Part shown: piece after piece, positions 45,718 through 55,839 of the stretch
Position numbering within the stretch: the stretch's first letter is position 1
How the letters are laid out: every line of letters begins with the position of its first letter
Origin: RHLJ01 sp963974345
Lineage (GTDB): Bacteria > Bacteroidota > Rhodothermia > Balneolales > Balneolaceae
Reading direction: 5' to 3'
Assembly (NCBI GenBank): GCA_963974345.1
Contig: CAXBBW010000005.1
Span: forward strand, 62,001 to 126,000
DNA: 64,000 nt
Notes under the pieces: generated by a model
The model's database searches: none
Told to the model about the DNA's origin: nothing
What the model saw: only the letters and a program-made list of their open reading frames with translations
Position numbers and translations under genes: made by a program

Positions 45718-45761
45718 AAGAACTTATATAAAAGGATTCATATGCTTTTATATAAGTTCTT
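45718..45761. repeat. 16-base perfect inverted repeat in divergent promoter region
   Basis: Arms 45718-45733 and 45746-45761 (AAGAACTTATATAAAA / TTTTATATAAGTTCTT) pair perfectly over 16 bases with a 12-base spacer. It lies between divergent starts at 45707 and 45831, so an operator is likelier than a terminator; no GC-rich stem is present. Confidence 0.8.
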
Positions 45762-45830
45762 TTTCTTAATCTTTCTACAATAATTTTTTGATCTTTCAAC
45801 TTTATAATCCTTAAACAAATTACAATCTAT

Positions 45831-46702
45831 TTGAAGTATTTACCTCGAATTTTAAAATTGCTATTCGGATTAATCCTTTTAGGTGTCATAGGAATTATCA
45901 TTTTCATTCAAACTGTAGACTTCTCAATTAATCAAGAAACAATTGATGCTACATTTACAGATCTAATGTATAAGCCTGTTTATAAAAATCTCCAATTTAA
46001 AGGTCGAAACATTCATTATGTATCGATAGGTGATACATCAAACCAAACCGTTCTTTTTGTGCATGGTTCTCCCGGAAGTTGGGATAATTTCCTTGGATTT
46101 TTAAGTGACACGTCCCTTTTAAAAAACTTTCATATGATAGCAGTAGACCGACCTGGTTTCGGTAAAAGTGGAAATGGAATCCCTGAAAAATCGTTAGAGC
46201 AACAAGCAGCTTCTATTAGTAAGGTTTAATTCTTGAAAATAAATCTGCTATTCTGGTAGGTCACTCTTATGGAGGACCTGTAATTACAAGAATGGCAATT
46301 GACTATCCGAAAAATGTAGATGGTTTGATTCTTGTTGCTGGATCTGTAGATCCAGAGCTTGAACAAACTAAATGGTATCAAATTCCTGTACACTATAAAA
46401 TATTTTCATGGATACTACCAAAATTACTTTATTCAACAAATGAAGAGATATTAGCACTCAAAGAAGAACTTTTCCTAATGGTGCCTCTCTGGGAAACTAT
46501 CACCCAACCAGTTTCAATCATTCAAGGCGGAAAAGATATTCTAGTACCTTCAGGTAATGCCAATTTTGCAAAGAAAATGCTGGAAAACGCTCCAATAACA
46601 ATGATTGAAGTTCCTGAAATGAATCATTTTGTACCATGGAATCGACCTGAACTCATCAAAATTGAGATAGAAAATATGTCTAATCGGATTTCTGTGAAAT
46701 AA
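45831..46702 (+). pseudogene. Frameshifted alpha/beta hydrolase
   Basis: The first part (45831-46229) codes a membrane-anchored alpha/beta hydrolase with a helix at about 5-27 and VLFVHGSPGSWDNF plus DRPGFGKSG, then stops at 46227-46229. The second part (from 46223) is in another frame and codes ILENKSAILVGHSYGGPVITRM, with nucleophile Ser in GHSYGG, the acid GGKDILVP and the catalytic His in NHFVPW. Adding one T in the run at 46225-46227 would restore one reading frame of about 290 residues. All catalytic residues are intact, so this is a recent frameshift, a sequencing error, or a slippage site. I report it as broken. Confidence 0.85.
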
Positions 46703-46800
46703 CTTCTCACGACATCTTATCTCAAAAAATTTTATACTTTTTAATGAGAAAAAAATAGATTTTTTTGGGAATTAATTTCTTGAGAATGAGAATTTATCTC

Positions 46801-46828
46801 TTTTTGAAATATCTATCTATTTCAAAAA
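46801..46828. repeat. 10-base inverted repeat upstream of cellobiose phosphorylase
   Basis: TTTTTGAAAT and ATTTCAAAAA are perfect inverse complements with an 8-base spacer, 71 bases before the start at 46899. It could be an operator for a LacI- or GntR-type regulator, but no such regulator gene is next to it. Confidence 0.5.
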
Positions 46829-46898
46829 TACCTTAGTTAGCCTAACCATTTTGAACTAGCGAATATCATACTTAAAAGTTCAAATAAATTTAAGTAAA

Positions 46899-49337
46899 AT
46901 GAAAAAATACGGACATTTTGATGACGCAAATAGAGAATATGTAATCGATAATCCCGCTACTCCCTTCCCTTGGATCAACTATTTGGGAAATGAAGACTTT
47001 TTTGGGCTTGTATCCAATACCGCTGGAGGCTATGATTTTTATAAGGATGCCAAATTCCGTCGCTTGAATAGATATCGATACAATAATGTTCCAATGGATA
47101 ATGGTGGGCGCTATTTTTATATAAATGATAATGGAACAGTTTGGAACCCAGGTTGGAAGCCAACAAAAACCGAACTCGACAATTATGAATGTCGACATGG
47201 ATTAAGCTACACCAAAATCAAAGGTGAGAAAAACGGATTAGAAGCTGAAGTTACTTTCTTTATTCCTTTAGGTAATTGGGCAGAAATCCAAAAAATGAAA
47301 TTGACCAACAAAGGAAATGAGCCAAAAACTTTTAAGTTATTTTCTTACACAGAGTGGTGCCTTTGGAATGCAGAAGACGATCAAAATAATTTACAAAGAA
47401 ACCTTTCGATTGGTGAAGTTGAAATAGATGGATCAACACTTTATCACAAAACTGAATATAAAGAACGTAGAAATCACTATGCTTTTTATCATCTAAATGA
47501 TGCTATTGATGGCTTTGATACAGATAGAGAGTCTTTTATTGGTTTGTATAATGAATATGCAGACCCGAAAGTAGTTTATGAAGGTAAAGCTACGAATTCC
47601 GAAGCTCATGGTTGGTCTCCAATTGCATCTCATTACAAAGAAATCACTCTAAAGCCCGGCGAAAGTAAGGATCTCATCTTCATAATGGGATACATCGAAA
47701 ATCCTGAAGAGGATAAATGGGAAAGCTATGGAGTAATTAATAAAAGGCCCGCTAAAGCATTAATTGCTAAATTTGATTCCGTTGAAAAAGTTGATGCCGC
47801 ATTGGCTGAATTAGCTGCTTACTGGGAAAACCTATTAAGTGTTATTACCCTAGATCATAAGGATGATAAACTGAATAGAATGGTTAATATCTGGAATCAA
47901 TACCAATGTATGGTTACCTTTAATATGTCGCGTTCAGCCTCCTTTTTTGAGGTCGGAATAGGAAGAGGAATGGGATTCAGGGATTCTAATCAGGATTTGA
48001 TTGGGTTTGTACACTTAGTACCTGAAAGAGCTAGAGAACGTATTATCGATATTGCTTCTACTCAATTTCCCGATGGTGGATGTTATCACCAGTATCAACC
48101 GCTAACTAAACGTGGTAATAATGCCATTGGTGGTGGATTTAATGACGACCCTATGTGGCTAATTTTAGGAACGGTTTCTTATATCAAAGAAAGTGGAGAT
48201 TTTTCAATTCTTGATGAAATGGTTCCTTTTGATAATGATGAGAGTTTAGCAAAAACTCTGTTCGATCATTTAACTATTTCCTTCGACCACGTAATCAATC
48301 ATCTTGGCCCAAACGGTCTCCCTTTAATCGGTCGTGCAGATTGGAATGACTGCTTAAACCTTAATTGCTTTTCAACTGATCCAAACGAATCATTTCAAAC
48401 TACCGAAAATAATACAAAGGGCTCAAAAGCTGAGTCTTTAATGATTGCCGGTTTGTTTGTCGTATATGGAAATGACTATATCGAGCTTTGTAAAAAGCTG
48501 GGAAAAACGGAAGAAGCCGCACGAGCTCAATCTTACGTTGAAGCTATGAAAGAGGCAGTAAAAGTAAACGGTTGGGATGGAGAATGGTTTTTACGTGCTT
48601 ATGATTTTTATGGTAAAAAAGTAGGTTCTAATGAAAATGAAGAAGGTAAAATCTTCATTGAATCTCAGGGATGGTGCTCAATGGCAGAGATTGGTATTGA
48701 AGAAGGTATGGTAGAAAAATCACTTAATTCTGTAAAAGAGCGACTTGATACACCTTATGGTATTGTCTTGAATAATCCTGCATTTACAAAGTACATAATT
48801 GAATATGGTGAGATCTCAACTTACCCTAAAGGATATAAAGAGAATGCTGGAATTTTCTGCCATAATAATCCATGGATTATGATTGCTGAAACCAAAATTG
48901 GCAGAGGTGACGAAGCATGGCAGTATTACAAGCAAATTTGCCCTTCTTACCTTGAAGATATTCAAGACTTACACAGAGTTGAACCGTATGTTTATTGTCA
49001 AATGATAGCAGGAAAAGATGCTTATTTGCCTGGCGAAGGTAAAAACTCTTGGTTATCAGGTACTGCTGCCTGGAATTTTTATGCTATCGTGCAATATATT
49101 CTTGGTGTAAACCCGCAATACGATGGACTGGAAATCAATCCTTGTATTCCTAAAGATTGGGATGGATTTAAGATTACCAGAAAATTCCGAGGAGCTAGTT
49201 TCCATATTGAGGTTAAGAATCCCGATCGTATCAGTAAAGGAGTTAAAAAGGTTATTATGGATGGAAAAGAGTTATCTAATAATATTATACCCGTTTCTAA
49301 ATCAGGTGATTATCAAGTTGAAGTTATTCTAGGATAA
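46899..49337 (+). CDS. Cellobiose phosphorylase, GH94
   Basis: This 812 aa cytosolic enzyme matches GH94 throughout. The N-terminal beta-sandwich starts KKYGHFDDANREYVIDNPAT, and the (alpha/alpha)6 catalytic barrel has RGMGFRDSNQDLIGF and RADWNDCLNLN. The general-acid Asp484 lies in the WND triad, matching D490 of the Cellvibrio gilvus enzyme. It ends with the C-terminal jelly roll (FRGASFHIEVKNP). It reversibly phosphorolyses cellobiose to glucose 1-phosphate and glucose. Length and motifs favour cellobiose over chitobiose phosphorylase, but other GH94 specificities are possible. No transporter or GH gene is adjacent, so it stands alone between two transcription boundaries. Confidence 0.9.
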   Translation: MKKYGHFDDANREYVIDNPATPFPWINYLGNEDFFGLVSNTAGGYDFYKDAKFRRLNRYRYNNVPMDNGGRYFYINDNGTVWNPGWKPTKTELDNYECRHGLSYTKIKGEKNGLEAEVTFFIPLGNWAEIQKMKLTNKGNEPKTFKLFSYTEWCLWNAEDDQNNLQRNLSIGEVEIDGSTLYHKTEYKERRNHYAFYHLNDAIDGFDTDRESFIGLYNEYADPKVVYEGKATNSEAHGWSPIASHYKEITLKPGESKDLIFIMGYIENPEEDKWESYGVINKRPAKALIAKFDSVEKVDAALAELAAYWENLLSVITLDHKDDKLNRMVNIWNQYQCMVTFNMSRSASFFEVGIGRGMGFRDSNQDLIGFVHLVPERARERIIDIASTQFPDGGCYHQYQPLTKRGNNAIGGGFNDDPMWLILGTVSYIKESGDFSILDEMVPFDNDESLAKTLFDHLTISFDHVINHLGPNGLPLIGRADWNDCLNLNCFSTDPNESFQTTENNTKGSKAESLMIAGLFVVYGNDYIELCKKLGKTEEAARAQSYVEAMKEAVKVNGWDGEWFLRAYDFYGKKVGSNENEEGKIFIESQGWCSMAEIGIEEGMVEKSLNSVKERLDTPYGIVLNNPAFTKYIIEYGEISTYPKGYKENAGIFCHNNPWIMIAETKIGRGDEAWQYYKQICPSYLEDIQDLHRVEPYVYCQMIAGKDAYLPGEGKNSWLSGTAAWNFYAIVQYILGVNPQYDGLEINPCIPKDWDGFKITRKFRGASFHIEVKNPDRISKGVKKVIMDGKELSNNIIPVSKSGDYQVEVILG

Positions 49338-49372
49338 CCACTTAACGCTACCCTTTCAAAAAAAACTATTCA

Positions 49373-49407
49373 AAAAAGAATCCCATTCAGAAGAATGGGA
49401 TTTTTAA
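49373..49407. terminator. Bidirectional intrinsic terminator
   Basis: AATCCCATTC / GAATGGGATT, a perfect 10-base stem with a 4-base loop, has A-runs before and T-runs after, so it works for both strands. It separates the cellobiose phosphorylase from the convergent BI-1 gene. Confidence 0.9.
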
Positions 49408-49425
49408 ATTCAGTATTCAGTTTTA

Positions 49426-50109
49426 TTATTTTCGTTGTCCGAAAATTCTGAGCAACATGATGAATAAATTAATGAAATCAAGATAGAGAGCTAAAGCACC
49501 CATAATAGCTCCCTTTTTCCCCTCTTCGCTTTCAGCATCAAGTTGTAAACTCATTTGTTTAATCTTCTGAGTATCGTATGCAGTAAGACCTACAAAGATT
49601 AAAACACCGGCATAGGTAATTAACCAATAGAGAGCCGAGCTAGCCATAAAAATATTTACCACACTAGCGATAATTATCCCAATCAAACCCATAAATAGTA
49701 GGTTTCCCCAGCTTGTTAAGTCTTTTTTTGTGAAGAAGCCATAGGCACTCATAGCACCAAAAGTACCAGCTGTAATAAAGAATGTTGATGCAACTGAAGC
49801 ACCTGTATACAAATTCAATATTACAGAAAGGGTTAATCCATTTAATGCTGAGTATAAAAGAAATAAGCCTATTGCAAGATTTGATGATATTCTTTTAATA
49901 GCTGAAATCATCCAAAAAACCACCCCTAGTTCTACGATTATCAGAATAAAGAAATTACTCTGAACGGTATATAAGAATTCAGGTGATGAAACTGTTCTTA
50001 GTGCAATAAAACCTGTAACAGTAAGGGCGAGACACATCCATGAATATACTTTATTGATGAATGTTACTTGTACGTCGTGTACTTGATCTGCTGTAAGTTG
50101 TTTATACAT
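49426..50109 (-). CDS. Bax inhibitor-1/YccA family membrane protein
   Basis: This 227 aa protein has seven hydrophobic helices and the family motifs VYSWMCLALTVTGFIA near the N-terminus and LYLDFINLFIMLLRIFG with GLTAYDTQKIKQM near the C-terminus, including the di-Asp pH sensor region. BI-1/YccA proteins are pH-sensitive calcium leak channels or quality-control partners of FtsH; the exact role here is unknown. It is transcribed alone, ending at a terminator. Confidence 0.92.
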   Translation of the reverse strand: MYKQLTADQVHDVQVTFINKVYSWMCLALTVTGFIALRTVSSPEFLYTVQSNFFILIIVELGVVFWMISAIKRISSNLAIGLFLLYSALNGLTLSVILNLYTGASVASTFFITAGTFGAMSAYGFFTKKDLTSWGNLLFMGLIGIIIASVVNIFMASSALYWLITYAGVLIFVGLTAYDTQKIKQMSLQLDAESEEGKKGAIMGALALYLDFINLFIMLLRIFGQRK

Positions 50110-50185
50110 GAGATTAAATTATTAAAGTTTTTCTGCCAGAAATATAATGATCTGACATGAGAAATATTGCAAATCTTATGCCAGA

Positions 50186-52780
50186 TTAGCTACCAAACCA
50201 ATAACTAAATTTGATTAGGAAAATATTGATTGGATCTTCTTTAAAAATATCTCTTGTACCTCCAAAGAGATCAAATGTATCATTATAAATAGTTCTCTCT
50301 TTTTCCTGTTGCCAGACGAAATAAAAAGTTGAACCAGGTCTATATTCCCATCTTAAAACAGCATTCCCCTGCACTGTTTTATAATTAAAGTCTTGTGAAT
50401 CTGTTTCACCCAAATAATTGAAATTGTAAGATTTGGGATCTTCAAAAATCTTAAAATTAGTGAAATCACCAGTATACAGTAATGGTCTAATATAGGTCTG
50501 TAGACTTAATTTTGATGTAAATGTCCAATCGACTCTAACATCGGTATAAAAGATATCTAAATATGAATCTGAGAAAAGGTAGTCAAGATCAGGATCTGCA
50601 TCATAATTGTCATAATCCTGAAATTGATCCGTGTTTTTTTCTTTTATATAAGTAGGTGAAAATTCTAGTTGAATATAACTTGTTGGTCTATAGTTTAAAG
50701 AAGTGTATAACGTTGTTGTATACTCACCTGAAGTATCACGTCGGTACCGAGAACCTACTTTTGCGTAAAAGCTTTTAGTAGCGTTTGAAGTTAATTCTAA
50801 ACTTGAATTCCAATCTCGAGGCCGTCTCATTAATGGCCCTCCTCGTGTAATTCTGTCATTGTAAAATTTACCTGTAAAACCGGCTGTAGCAATTACTGTC
50901 CATAAGTTATTGAATTGAAAATAGGAACCGGAAGAATAAAAATTCATGATCATGTCTCCATCAAAATTCCAAGCATATCCACTATAAACCCATAATAAAT
51001 AAACTCGAAATAAGTTAGAGCTTACATTCAAATATTCTGCATATAAATGGGGTGAGCGATAATCTGCTCTTTCTTGGAAACCAATATCATTTATTTCATA
51101 ACCTGGACTCATTTCAGAATAAGTGAATGAATACCTTAATCCCGATCCACTATACTTACCTAGACTAAACTCTCCGAAATATCCTTCTAAAGAGGTTTTC
51201 GTTGAATCGAGCGATAAATAATCTGAGTCTGTTCGATTATAAAATCTAGCTGAGGAAGTCTGTGTTTGTAAAATCGAATTTTCGGTACCATTTACCTGAC
51301 TTACAGCAAAAACTCCACTTGCTCCCCAATTTCTATTTGCCCAATAATAATGGCCATCAACACCAAGTTGGTATGCTGAATCATTCAAGTATCTCTCTAA
51401 GTATGAGCCACTGCTATTTCTATTTACAGTACTCAAAAATCCACCAAGCTGAGCATCACCATCTTTTAAATCTTTGCGAACACGAGTTACTAGATAGTTT
51501 GTAGCTGGTTCAATTATAAATTCCCCTTTGTTAGTATTTGTACCATCAAAAAATGAATATGATGATTGCTCCTCAAGGGTGTAAGCGTTTAGAATTCCCA
51601 AAGAAAAACCCTTCTCTGTTTTACCACTTACTTTTGCAGCTCCTGCAATAGTTGTTTCTAAAGGAGCATCAACAAAATCGGAACTAATACCGGAATAAGA
51701 CGCATCTCCAAATGGGCTTTTTCCTATTCTTCTACTATAAAAATTGGAATGAGTACTGAATGTATTTTGAGAAGTAGTTTTACCGAATGCAAAAATATCT
51801 GCACCTTCTAAAAAGAAGGGTCTTTGTTCATCAAAAAAGATTTCAAATGCTGTAAGGTTGATGGTTGCAGGATCCGCTTCTACTTGCCCAAAATCAGGGT
51901 TAATAGTACCTGTAAGTGTAAAATCGGAAGTAATTCCATATTTAAAATCGCCTCCAGCTTTAAACGCTAAGTCATTCTTTTCGTAAAAAGGATTACCGTC
52001 ATATAAATCTGGTTCACGAGTAAGTTCACTTGAAACATAAGGTACTATTTCGAGCCGCAGTGGCTTTGTTAAATCCCTAACATTCAATAAATCTCCAAAC
52101 CAAGATACTTCTCCGTATTCCTCTCGAGGAACTCTAGACCAGTAATTGATCTCGTCATGGCGAGCAATTTGGCGTTCAAAATTTATGCCCCATGTTTGTT
52201 CAGTATTTGAGGATGTAAATCGAAGTTGAGAAAGTGGAATTCTAAACTCCGCTATCCAGCCTTTTTCATTAATTGATGTTTCAGAATCCCAAACTGCGTC
52301 CCATAAAATATCTTCTTCAACATCATTAAAATATAAGATATCTTTCTGAACCCCTCTCGGGTTCAAACCAAATGTAAAAGCTGTTCTGTTGTCGTTGTAG
52401 CTATCAATACTAACAAAAAACCAGTCGCTATATTCGTCCCCATCACGCCTAAACAGAGTAGCTGCAATAGAATCAGGAGAGGAATCGAAAGCAAATGCTC
52501 CAACATATAAATACTTATCGGAATAAAGTACTTTTACTTCTGTTCGTTCGCTTGGAGTTCCACCGTCTTTTGGGAAGTTTTGAATAAATCCAGTTGCTAT
52601 TTGGGCAGAATTCCAGGCCTGTTCATTTAAAATCCCATCAATTTGAATATCCGAATCTGAAGACAATCTCTCGGCTTTTATCTTTTGTTTTGGTGATATC
52701 GATTGTGCCTGTAATAAACTTGATTTCAAAGAAAAGAGAATAAAAGCTACGCTAAAATAAACACAAAATGTGTTTTTCAT
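50186..52780 (-). CDS. DUF5916 outer-membrane protein with CBM9-like domain
   Basis: This 864 aa protein has a signal peptide (VAFILFSLKSSLLQAQS). The N-terminal CBM9-like domain (about 40-230) has IDGILNEQAWNSAQIATGFIQ and ends near LSQLRFTS...WGINFERQI, followed by NPDFGQVEADPATINL and FFLEGADIFAFG, the signature of DUF5916. The last 550 residues are amphipathic strands and end FLIKFSYWFGS, an outer-membrane barrel terminus. Function is unknown; a carbohydrate- or heme-related outer-membrane role has been suggested for relatives, without proof. It is paralogous to the gene at 52927, separated by 146 bases. Confidence 0.87.
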   Translation of the reverse strand: MKNTFCVYFSVAFILFSLKSSLLQAQSISPKQKIKAERLSSDSDIQIDGILNEQAWNSAQIATGFIQNFPKDGGTPSERTEVKVLYSDKYLYVGAFAFDSSPDSIAATLFRRDGDEYSDWFFVSIDSYNDNRTAFTFGLNPRGVQKDILYFNDVEEDILWDAVWDSETSINEKGWIAEFRIPLSQLRFTSSNTEQTWGINFERQIARHDEINYWSRVPREEYGEVSWFGDLLNVRDLTKPLRLEIVPYVSSELTREPDLYDGNPFYEKNDLAFKAGGDFKYGITSDFTLTGTINPDFGQVEADPATINLTAFEIFFDEQRPFFLEGADIFAFGKTTSQNTFSTHSNFYSRRIGKSPFGDASYSGISSDFVDAPLETTIAGAAKVSGKTEKGFSLGILNAYTLEEQSSYSFFDGTNTNKGEFIIEPATNYLVTRVRKDLKDGDAQLGGFLSTVNRNSSGSYLERYLNDSAYQLGVDGHYYWANRNWGASGVFAVSQVNGTENSILQTQTSSARFYNRTDSDYLSLDSTKTSLEGYFGEFSLGKYSGSGLRYSFTYSEMSPGYEINDIGFQERADYRSPHLYAEYLNVSSNLFRVYLLWVYSGYAWNFDGDMIMNFYSSGSYFQFNNLWTVIATAGFTGKFYNDRITRGGPLMRRPRDWNSSLELTSNATKSFYAKVGSRYRRDTSGEYTTTLYTSLNYRPTSYIQLEFSPTYIKEKNTDQFQDYDNYDADPDLDYLFSDSYLDIFYTDVRVDWTFTSKLSLQTYIRPLLYTGDFTNFKIFEDPKSYNFNYLGETDSQDFNYKTVQGNAVLRWEYRPGSTFYFVWQQEKERTIYNDTFDLFGGTRDIFKEDPINIFLIKFSYWFGS

Positions 52781-52926
52781 TCCTATACCTATCGCTAATG
52801 TTAACTCTGTGAGCCCCTAATTGGAGGGAAATATGCCCGTATTCCGATTTAAGAGAAGTATAACTAGCAATTGTTACAAATAAAACTAAGGCTTTAAGCA
52901 CCCTATATATTTAATCTTATATATAT

Positions 52927-55716
52927 TTAGGTGCCAAACCAGTAACTAAATTTGATAAGAAAAACATTGGTTGGTTTTGGGTCGAAAATATCAATAAAAT
53001 CTCTGCCAAGATTATATCTCCCATCTACTAAAGACCCGGAGCGTTGCTGTTGCCAAACTAAAAAGAAAGTAGATCCAGGCTTATATTCCCATCTGAAAAC
53101 TGCATTTCCTTGAATTGAACGGAAGGTAAAATCTGGTCGTTCAAAGTCAAAGTCGTTGCTTCCATCTTCATCTATATCAACTGCAAAGTAGCCATCCCCT
53201 GTTTCAGTTAATATCCCTTCGTCTTTGTTTGCTCCATACCTATCAAAGCTAAACCCTCCTGGATTATTAAACTCACCAAAATTACTGAACCTTGAGGAAG
53301 CAATATATGGACGGATATAAGTTTGCAAACTAATTTTTGGAGTAAATGTCCAGTTTAAACGAATACTAGTTGACAAATTCATACTTCTTGAATCCGCAAA
53401 TATATATCGATTTCCAAAGGTTTGGTTTGCATCAGGGTCACCTGGATTTCTTTCGATAGTGGCAACATATTGATCCTCATCTAACTCAAAACCAATTTGA
53501 GGAGACATACTTATCTGAATAAAAGTAGTTGGTCGGTACGAAATGTCAAACCAGTAATAATCATCGTACTCATTTTCAATATCTCTTCTATGTGATTGAC
53601 CATGAGAAAATGAAAACATTTTTGACTGATTACTCCCAAAATTGAAATTTACATTATAATCGCTGTTGTAGTTCATGATGGGTCCACCTCTAGTTAGCCT
53701 GTCCGACTTTCTTCCAAAAGAGGTATTAACATTCATATTGTAGTACCACTGATTCTTGAATCTCCAGAATCCTCCAATATTATAGTTTTGCCAAATTCGG
53801 TCTCCATCATAATTCCAGCCATGAAGGTGATAACTCCACATTTCCCAATATTGAAGTTTCTTTGGGGCTGTTTCCTGCCATTGAAATGCCAATGCAACTG
53901 AACGATAATCTGCTCTATTTTGAAATCCTAAGTCATTCGTTTCATAGCTTGGACTTACCTCAGCATAGGTTGCTGAACCAGTAAAATGATCACCTGAAGA
54001 TTTCCTCAAACTTAGTTCTGTTGCAAAACCTTCTAAACTCGATTTGGTAGGATCGACACTGAGCTCATCGGAGTCTACTCTTTGCTTGTATCGTTGAGGA
54101 GCATTCTGAGCTGCCGTTATAGTTTCAGTGCTACCATTTATCTGACTTAACGAAAAAGTGCCGCTTACTACATACTCTCTTTCGTTCCAGTTATGCTCAA
54201 AATCAGCTCCCATTACATACGCTGATCTTCTTATATAATCTTCAAAGTATGTCCCGTCAATATTTCTGTTTACAGCGCTTAAAAATCCACCTGCAACTGT
54301 ATTTCCATCATTGATATCTTTTTTTACTCTGGTTACTAAATAGTTTGATGAGGGTTCCACTGCATATTTACCTGTTGATTGACCTAACACATTCCCTTCA
54401 TTCAAAGTAAATGCGGCAGTCTCTTCCAATGTATATGCATTTAGAATTCCAATTGACCAACCTGTTTTTGTTTTACCACTTATTTTTGCGGCACCTGCTA
54501 TACTGGTCTGATCAGGAATATCCTGATACGTACTTTGCAGACTATCTTTATTGAAAAAAGATCCATTATTATAGTCATTGTGCTTACTTAATGAACCTTG
54601 AGGAGATCGGCCTATTCTTCTGGAATAAAACGTAACAGGATTCCCAGCAGTGTTATAAGTTTGGGTTCCTCCAAATTGGAAGATATCGTTTCCCTCTAAA
54701 AAGAATGGTCTACGTTCGGCAAAATAGGTTTCAAAAGCAGAAAGATTAATTGTTGCCGGATCGGCCTCTACCTGTCCAAAATCAGGGTTAATTGTGGCTG
54801 TAAGGGTTAGATCGGATGTAAGACCATATTTTACATCGCCTCCTAATCCAAGTTGAAAAGCATTGCTTTCGTAATATGGATTGGCAGGATCACTTTCAGG
54901 TTCGCGGGTTAATTTTGTTGAGAAATAAGGAGCGATTTCAAGCCTATTCGGCTCTTCCAAATCGGTTATTCCGTTTAATCTGCCAAAATTAGATACAATA
55001 CCTGCTTCTTTCTGTGAAGTTGGAGCCCAATAATCCACTTCATTATGTCTAGGTATCCTTCTTTGAAAATTAACTCCCCAACTTTGTACAGCGTTCTTTG
55101 AACTAAACCGAAGTTGAGATAGAGGTATTTTCATCTCTACCGACCATCCATTTGGTAAAAGTTGAGCTTCAGCTTCCCAAACAGCATCCCAAAGTACATC
55201 TTCCCCCCTATCATCGTAGTACAAAATATCTTTTTGAACACCGCGAGGATTAACTGCAAATGTAAACGCTGTTCGTTTATCATTATAGCTATCAAAACTA
55301 ACATAAACCCAATCACTTGTTTCACTTCCATCTCTTCTGAATAATGAGCTAATTGCGGAATCAGGTGCAGTATCATAAGCCATGATACCAACATAAATAT
55401 AGGTATCTGTATACAGAATTTGGGCTTCTGTTTTTTGTGAAGGAGTTCCTTCATCAATTGGAGAACGTTGAGTGAAACCAGTAGCTATAGGGGCATTTTG
55501 CCATTGTTGTTCGTTTAACAATCCATCTAAGGTAATATGATCGGGAGCAATTCTAACGGCGTCCATCATTGGAGCATCAATACTGCCTTGGCGGTAATCT
55601 TTTGTACTTATTGAGCTATTCTGGAATAAGCTTTGTTCAGCAGGATTATAGTTTTGAGCAGTTACTTGAACACTCAAAAAAAGATATACCACTAGCAGGT
55701 TGAGTAGATATTTCAT
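52927..55716 (-). CDS. DUF5916 outer-membrane protein, paralogue
   Basis: This 929 aa protein is collinear with the one at 50186: signal peptide (LLNLLVVYLFLSVQVTAQ), CBM9-like domain (LDGLLNEQQWQNAPIATGFTQ), FNPDFGQVEADPATINLSAF-type region, FFLEGNDIFQFG, a long barrel, and terminal FLIKFSYWFGT. It has an extra acidic loop near residues 850-880 (DIDEDGSNDFDFERPDFTF). The paralogues share about half of their residues by eye. It lies 123 bases downstream of the DUF4097 gene at 55840, so it may belong to the sigma-factor regulon on the minus strand. Confidence 0.87.
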   Translation of the reverse strand: MKYLLNLLVVYLFLSVQVTAQNYNPAEQSLFQNSSISTKDYRQGSIDAPMMDAVRIAPDHITLDGLLNEQQWQNAPIATGFTQRSPIDEGTPSQKTEAQILYTDTYIYVGIMAYDTAPDSAISSLFRRDGSETSDWVYVSFDSYNDKRTAFTFAVNPRGVQKDILYYDDRGEDVLWDAVWEAEAQLLPNGWSVEMKIPLSQLRFSSKNAVQSWGVNFQRRIPRHNEVDYWAPTSQKEAGIVSNFGRLNGITDLEEPNRLEIAPYFSTKLTREPESDPANPYYESNAFQLGLGGDVKYGLTSDLTLTATINPDFGQVEADPATINLSAFETYFAERRPFFLEGNDIFQFGGTQTYNTAGNPVTFYSRRIGRSPQGSLSKHNDYNNGSFFNKDSLQSTYQDIPDQTSIAGAAKISGKTKTGWSIGILNAYTLEETAAFTLNEGNVLGQSTGKYAVEPSSNYLVTRVKKDINDGNTVAGGFLSAVNRNIDGTYFEDYIRRSAYVMGADFEHNWNEREYVVSGTFSLSQINGSTETITAAQNAPQRYKQRVDSDELSVDPTKSSLEGFATELSLRKSSGDHFTGSATYAEVSPSYETNDLGFQNRADYRSVALAFQWQETAPKKLQYWEMWSYHLHGWNYDGDRIWQNYNIGGFWRFKNQWYYNMNVNTSFGRKSDRLTRGGPIMNYNSDYNVNFNFGSNQSKMFSFSHGQSHRRDIENEYDDYYWFDISYRPTTFIQISMSPQIGFELDEDQYVATIERNPGDPDANQTFGNRYIFADSRSMNLSTSIRLNWTFTPKISLQTYIRPYIASSRFSNFGEFNNPGGFSFDRYGANKDEGILTETGDGYFAVDIDEDGSNDFDFERPDFTFRSIQGNAVFRWEYKPGSTFFLVWQQQRSGSLVDGRYNLGRDFIDIFDPKPTNVFLIKFSYWFGT

Positions 55717-55839
55717 GATAAAAATTTGGCTAGGTATGTTTTGAATCTCTGAAATTTCAAAGGCAATCAGAGATTCAAGTTTGCAATTTACGATTCGGTA
55801 AGCGCTACGGTGAGAACCATTTAGCGTTTCTTTTGTTTA

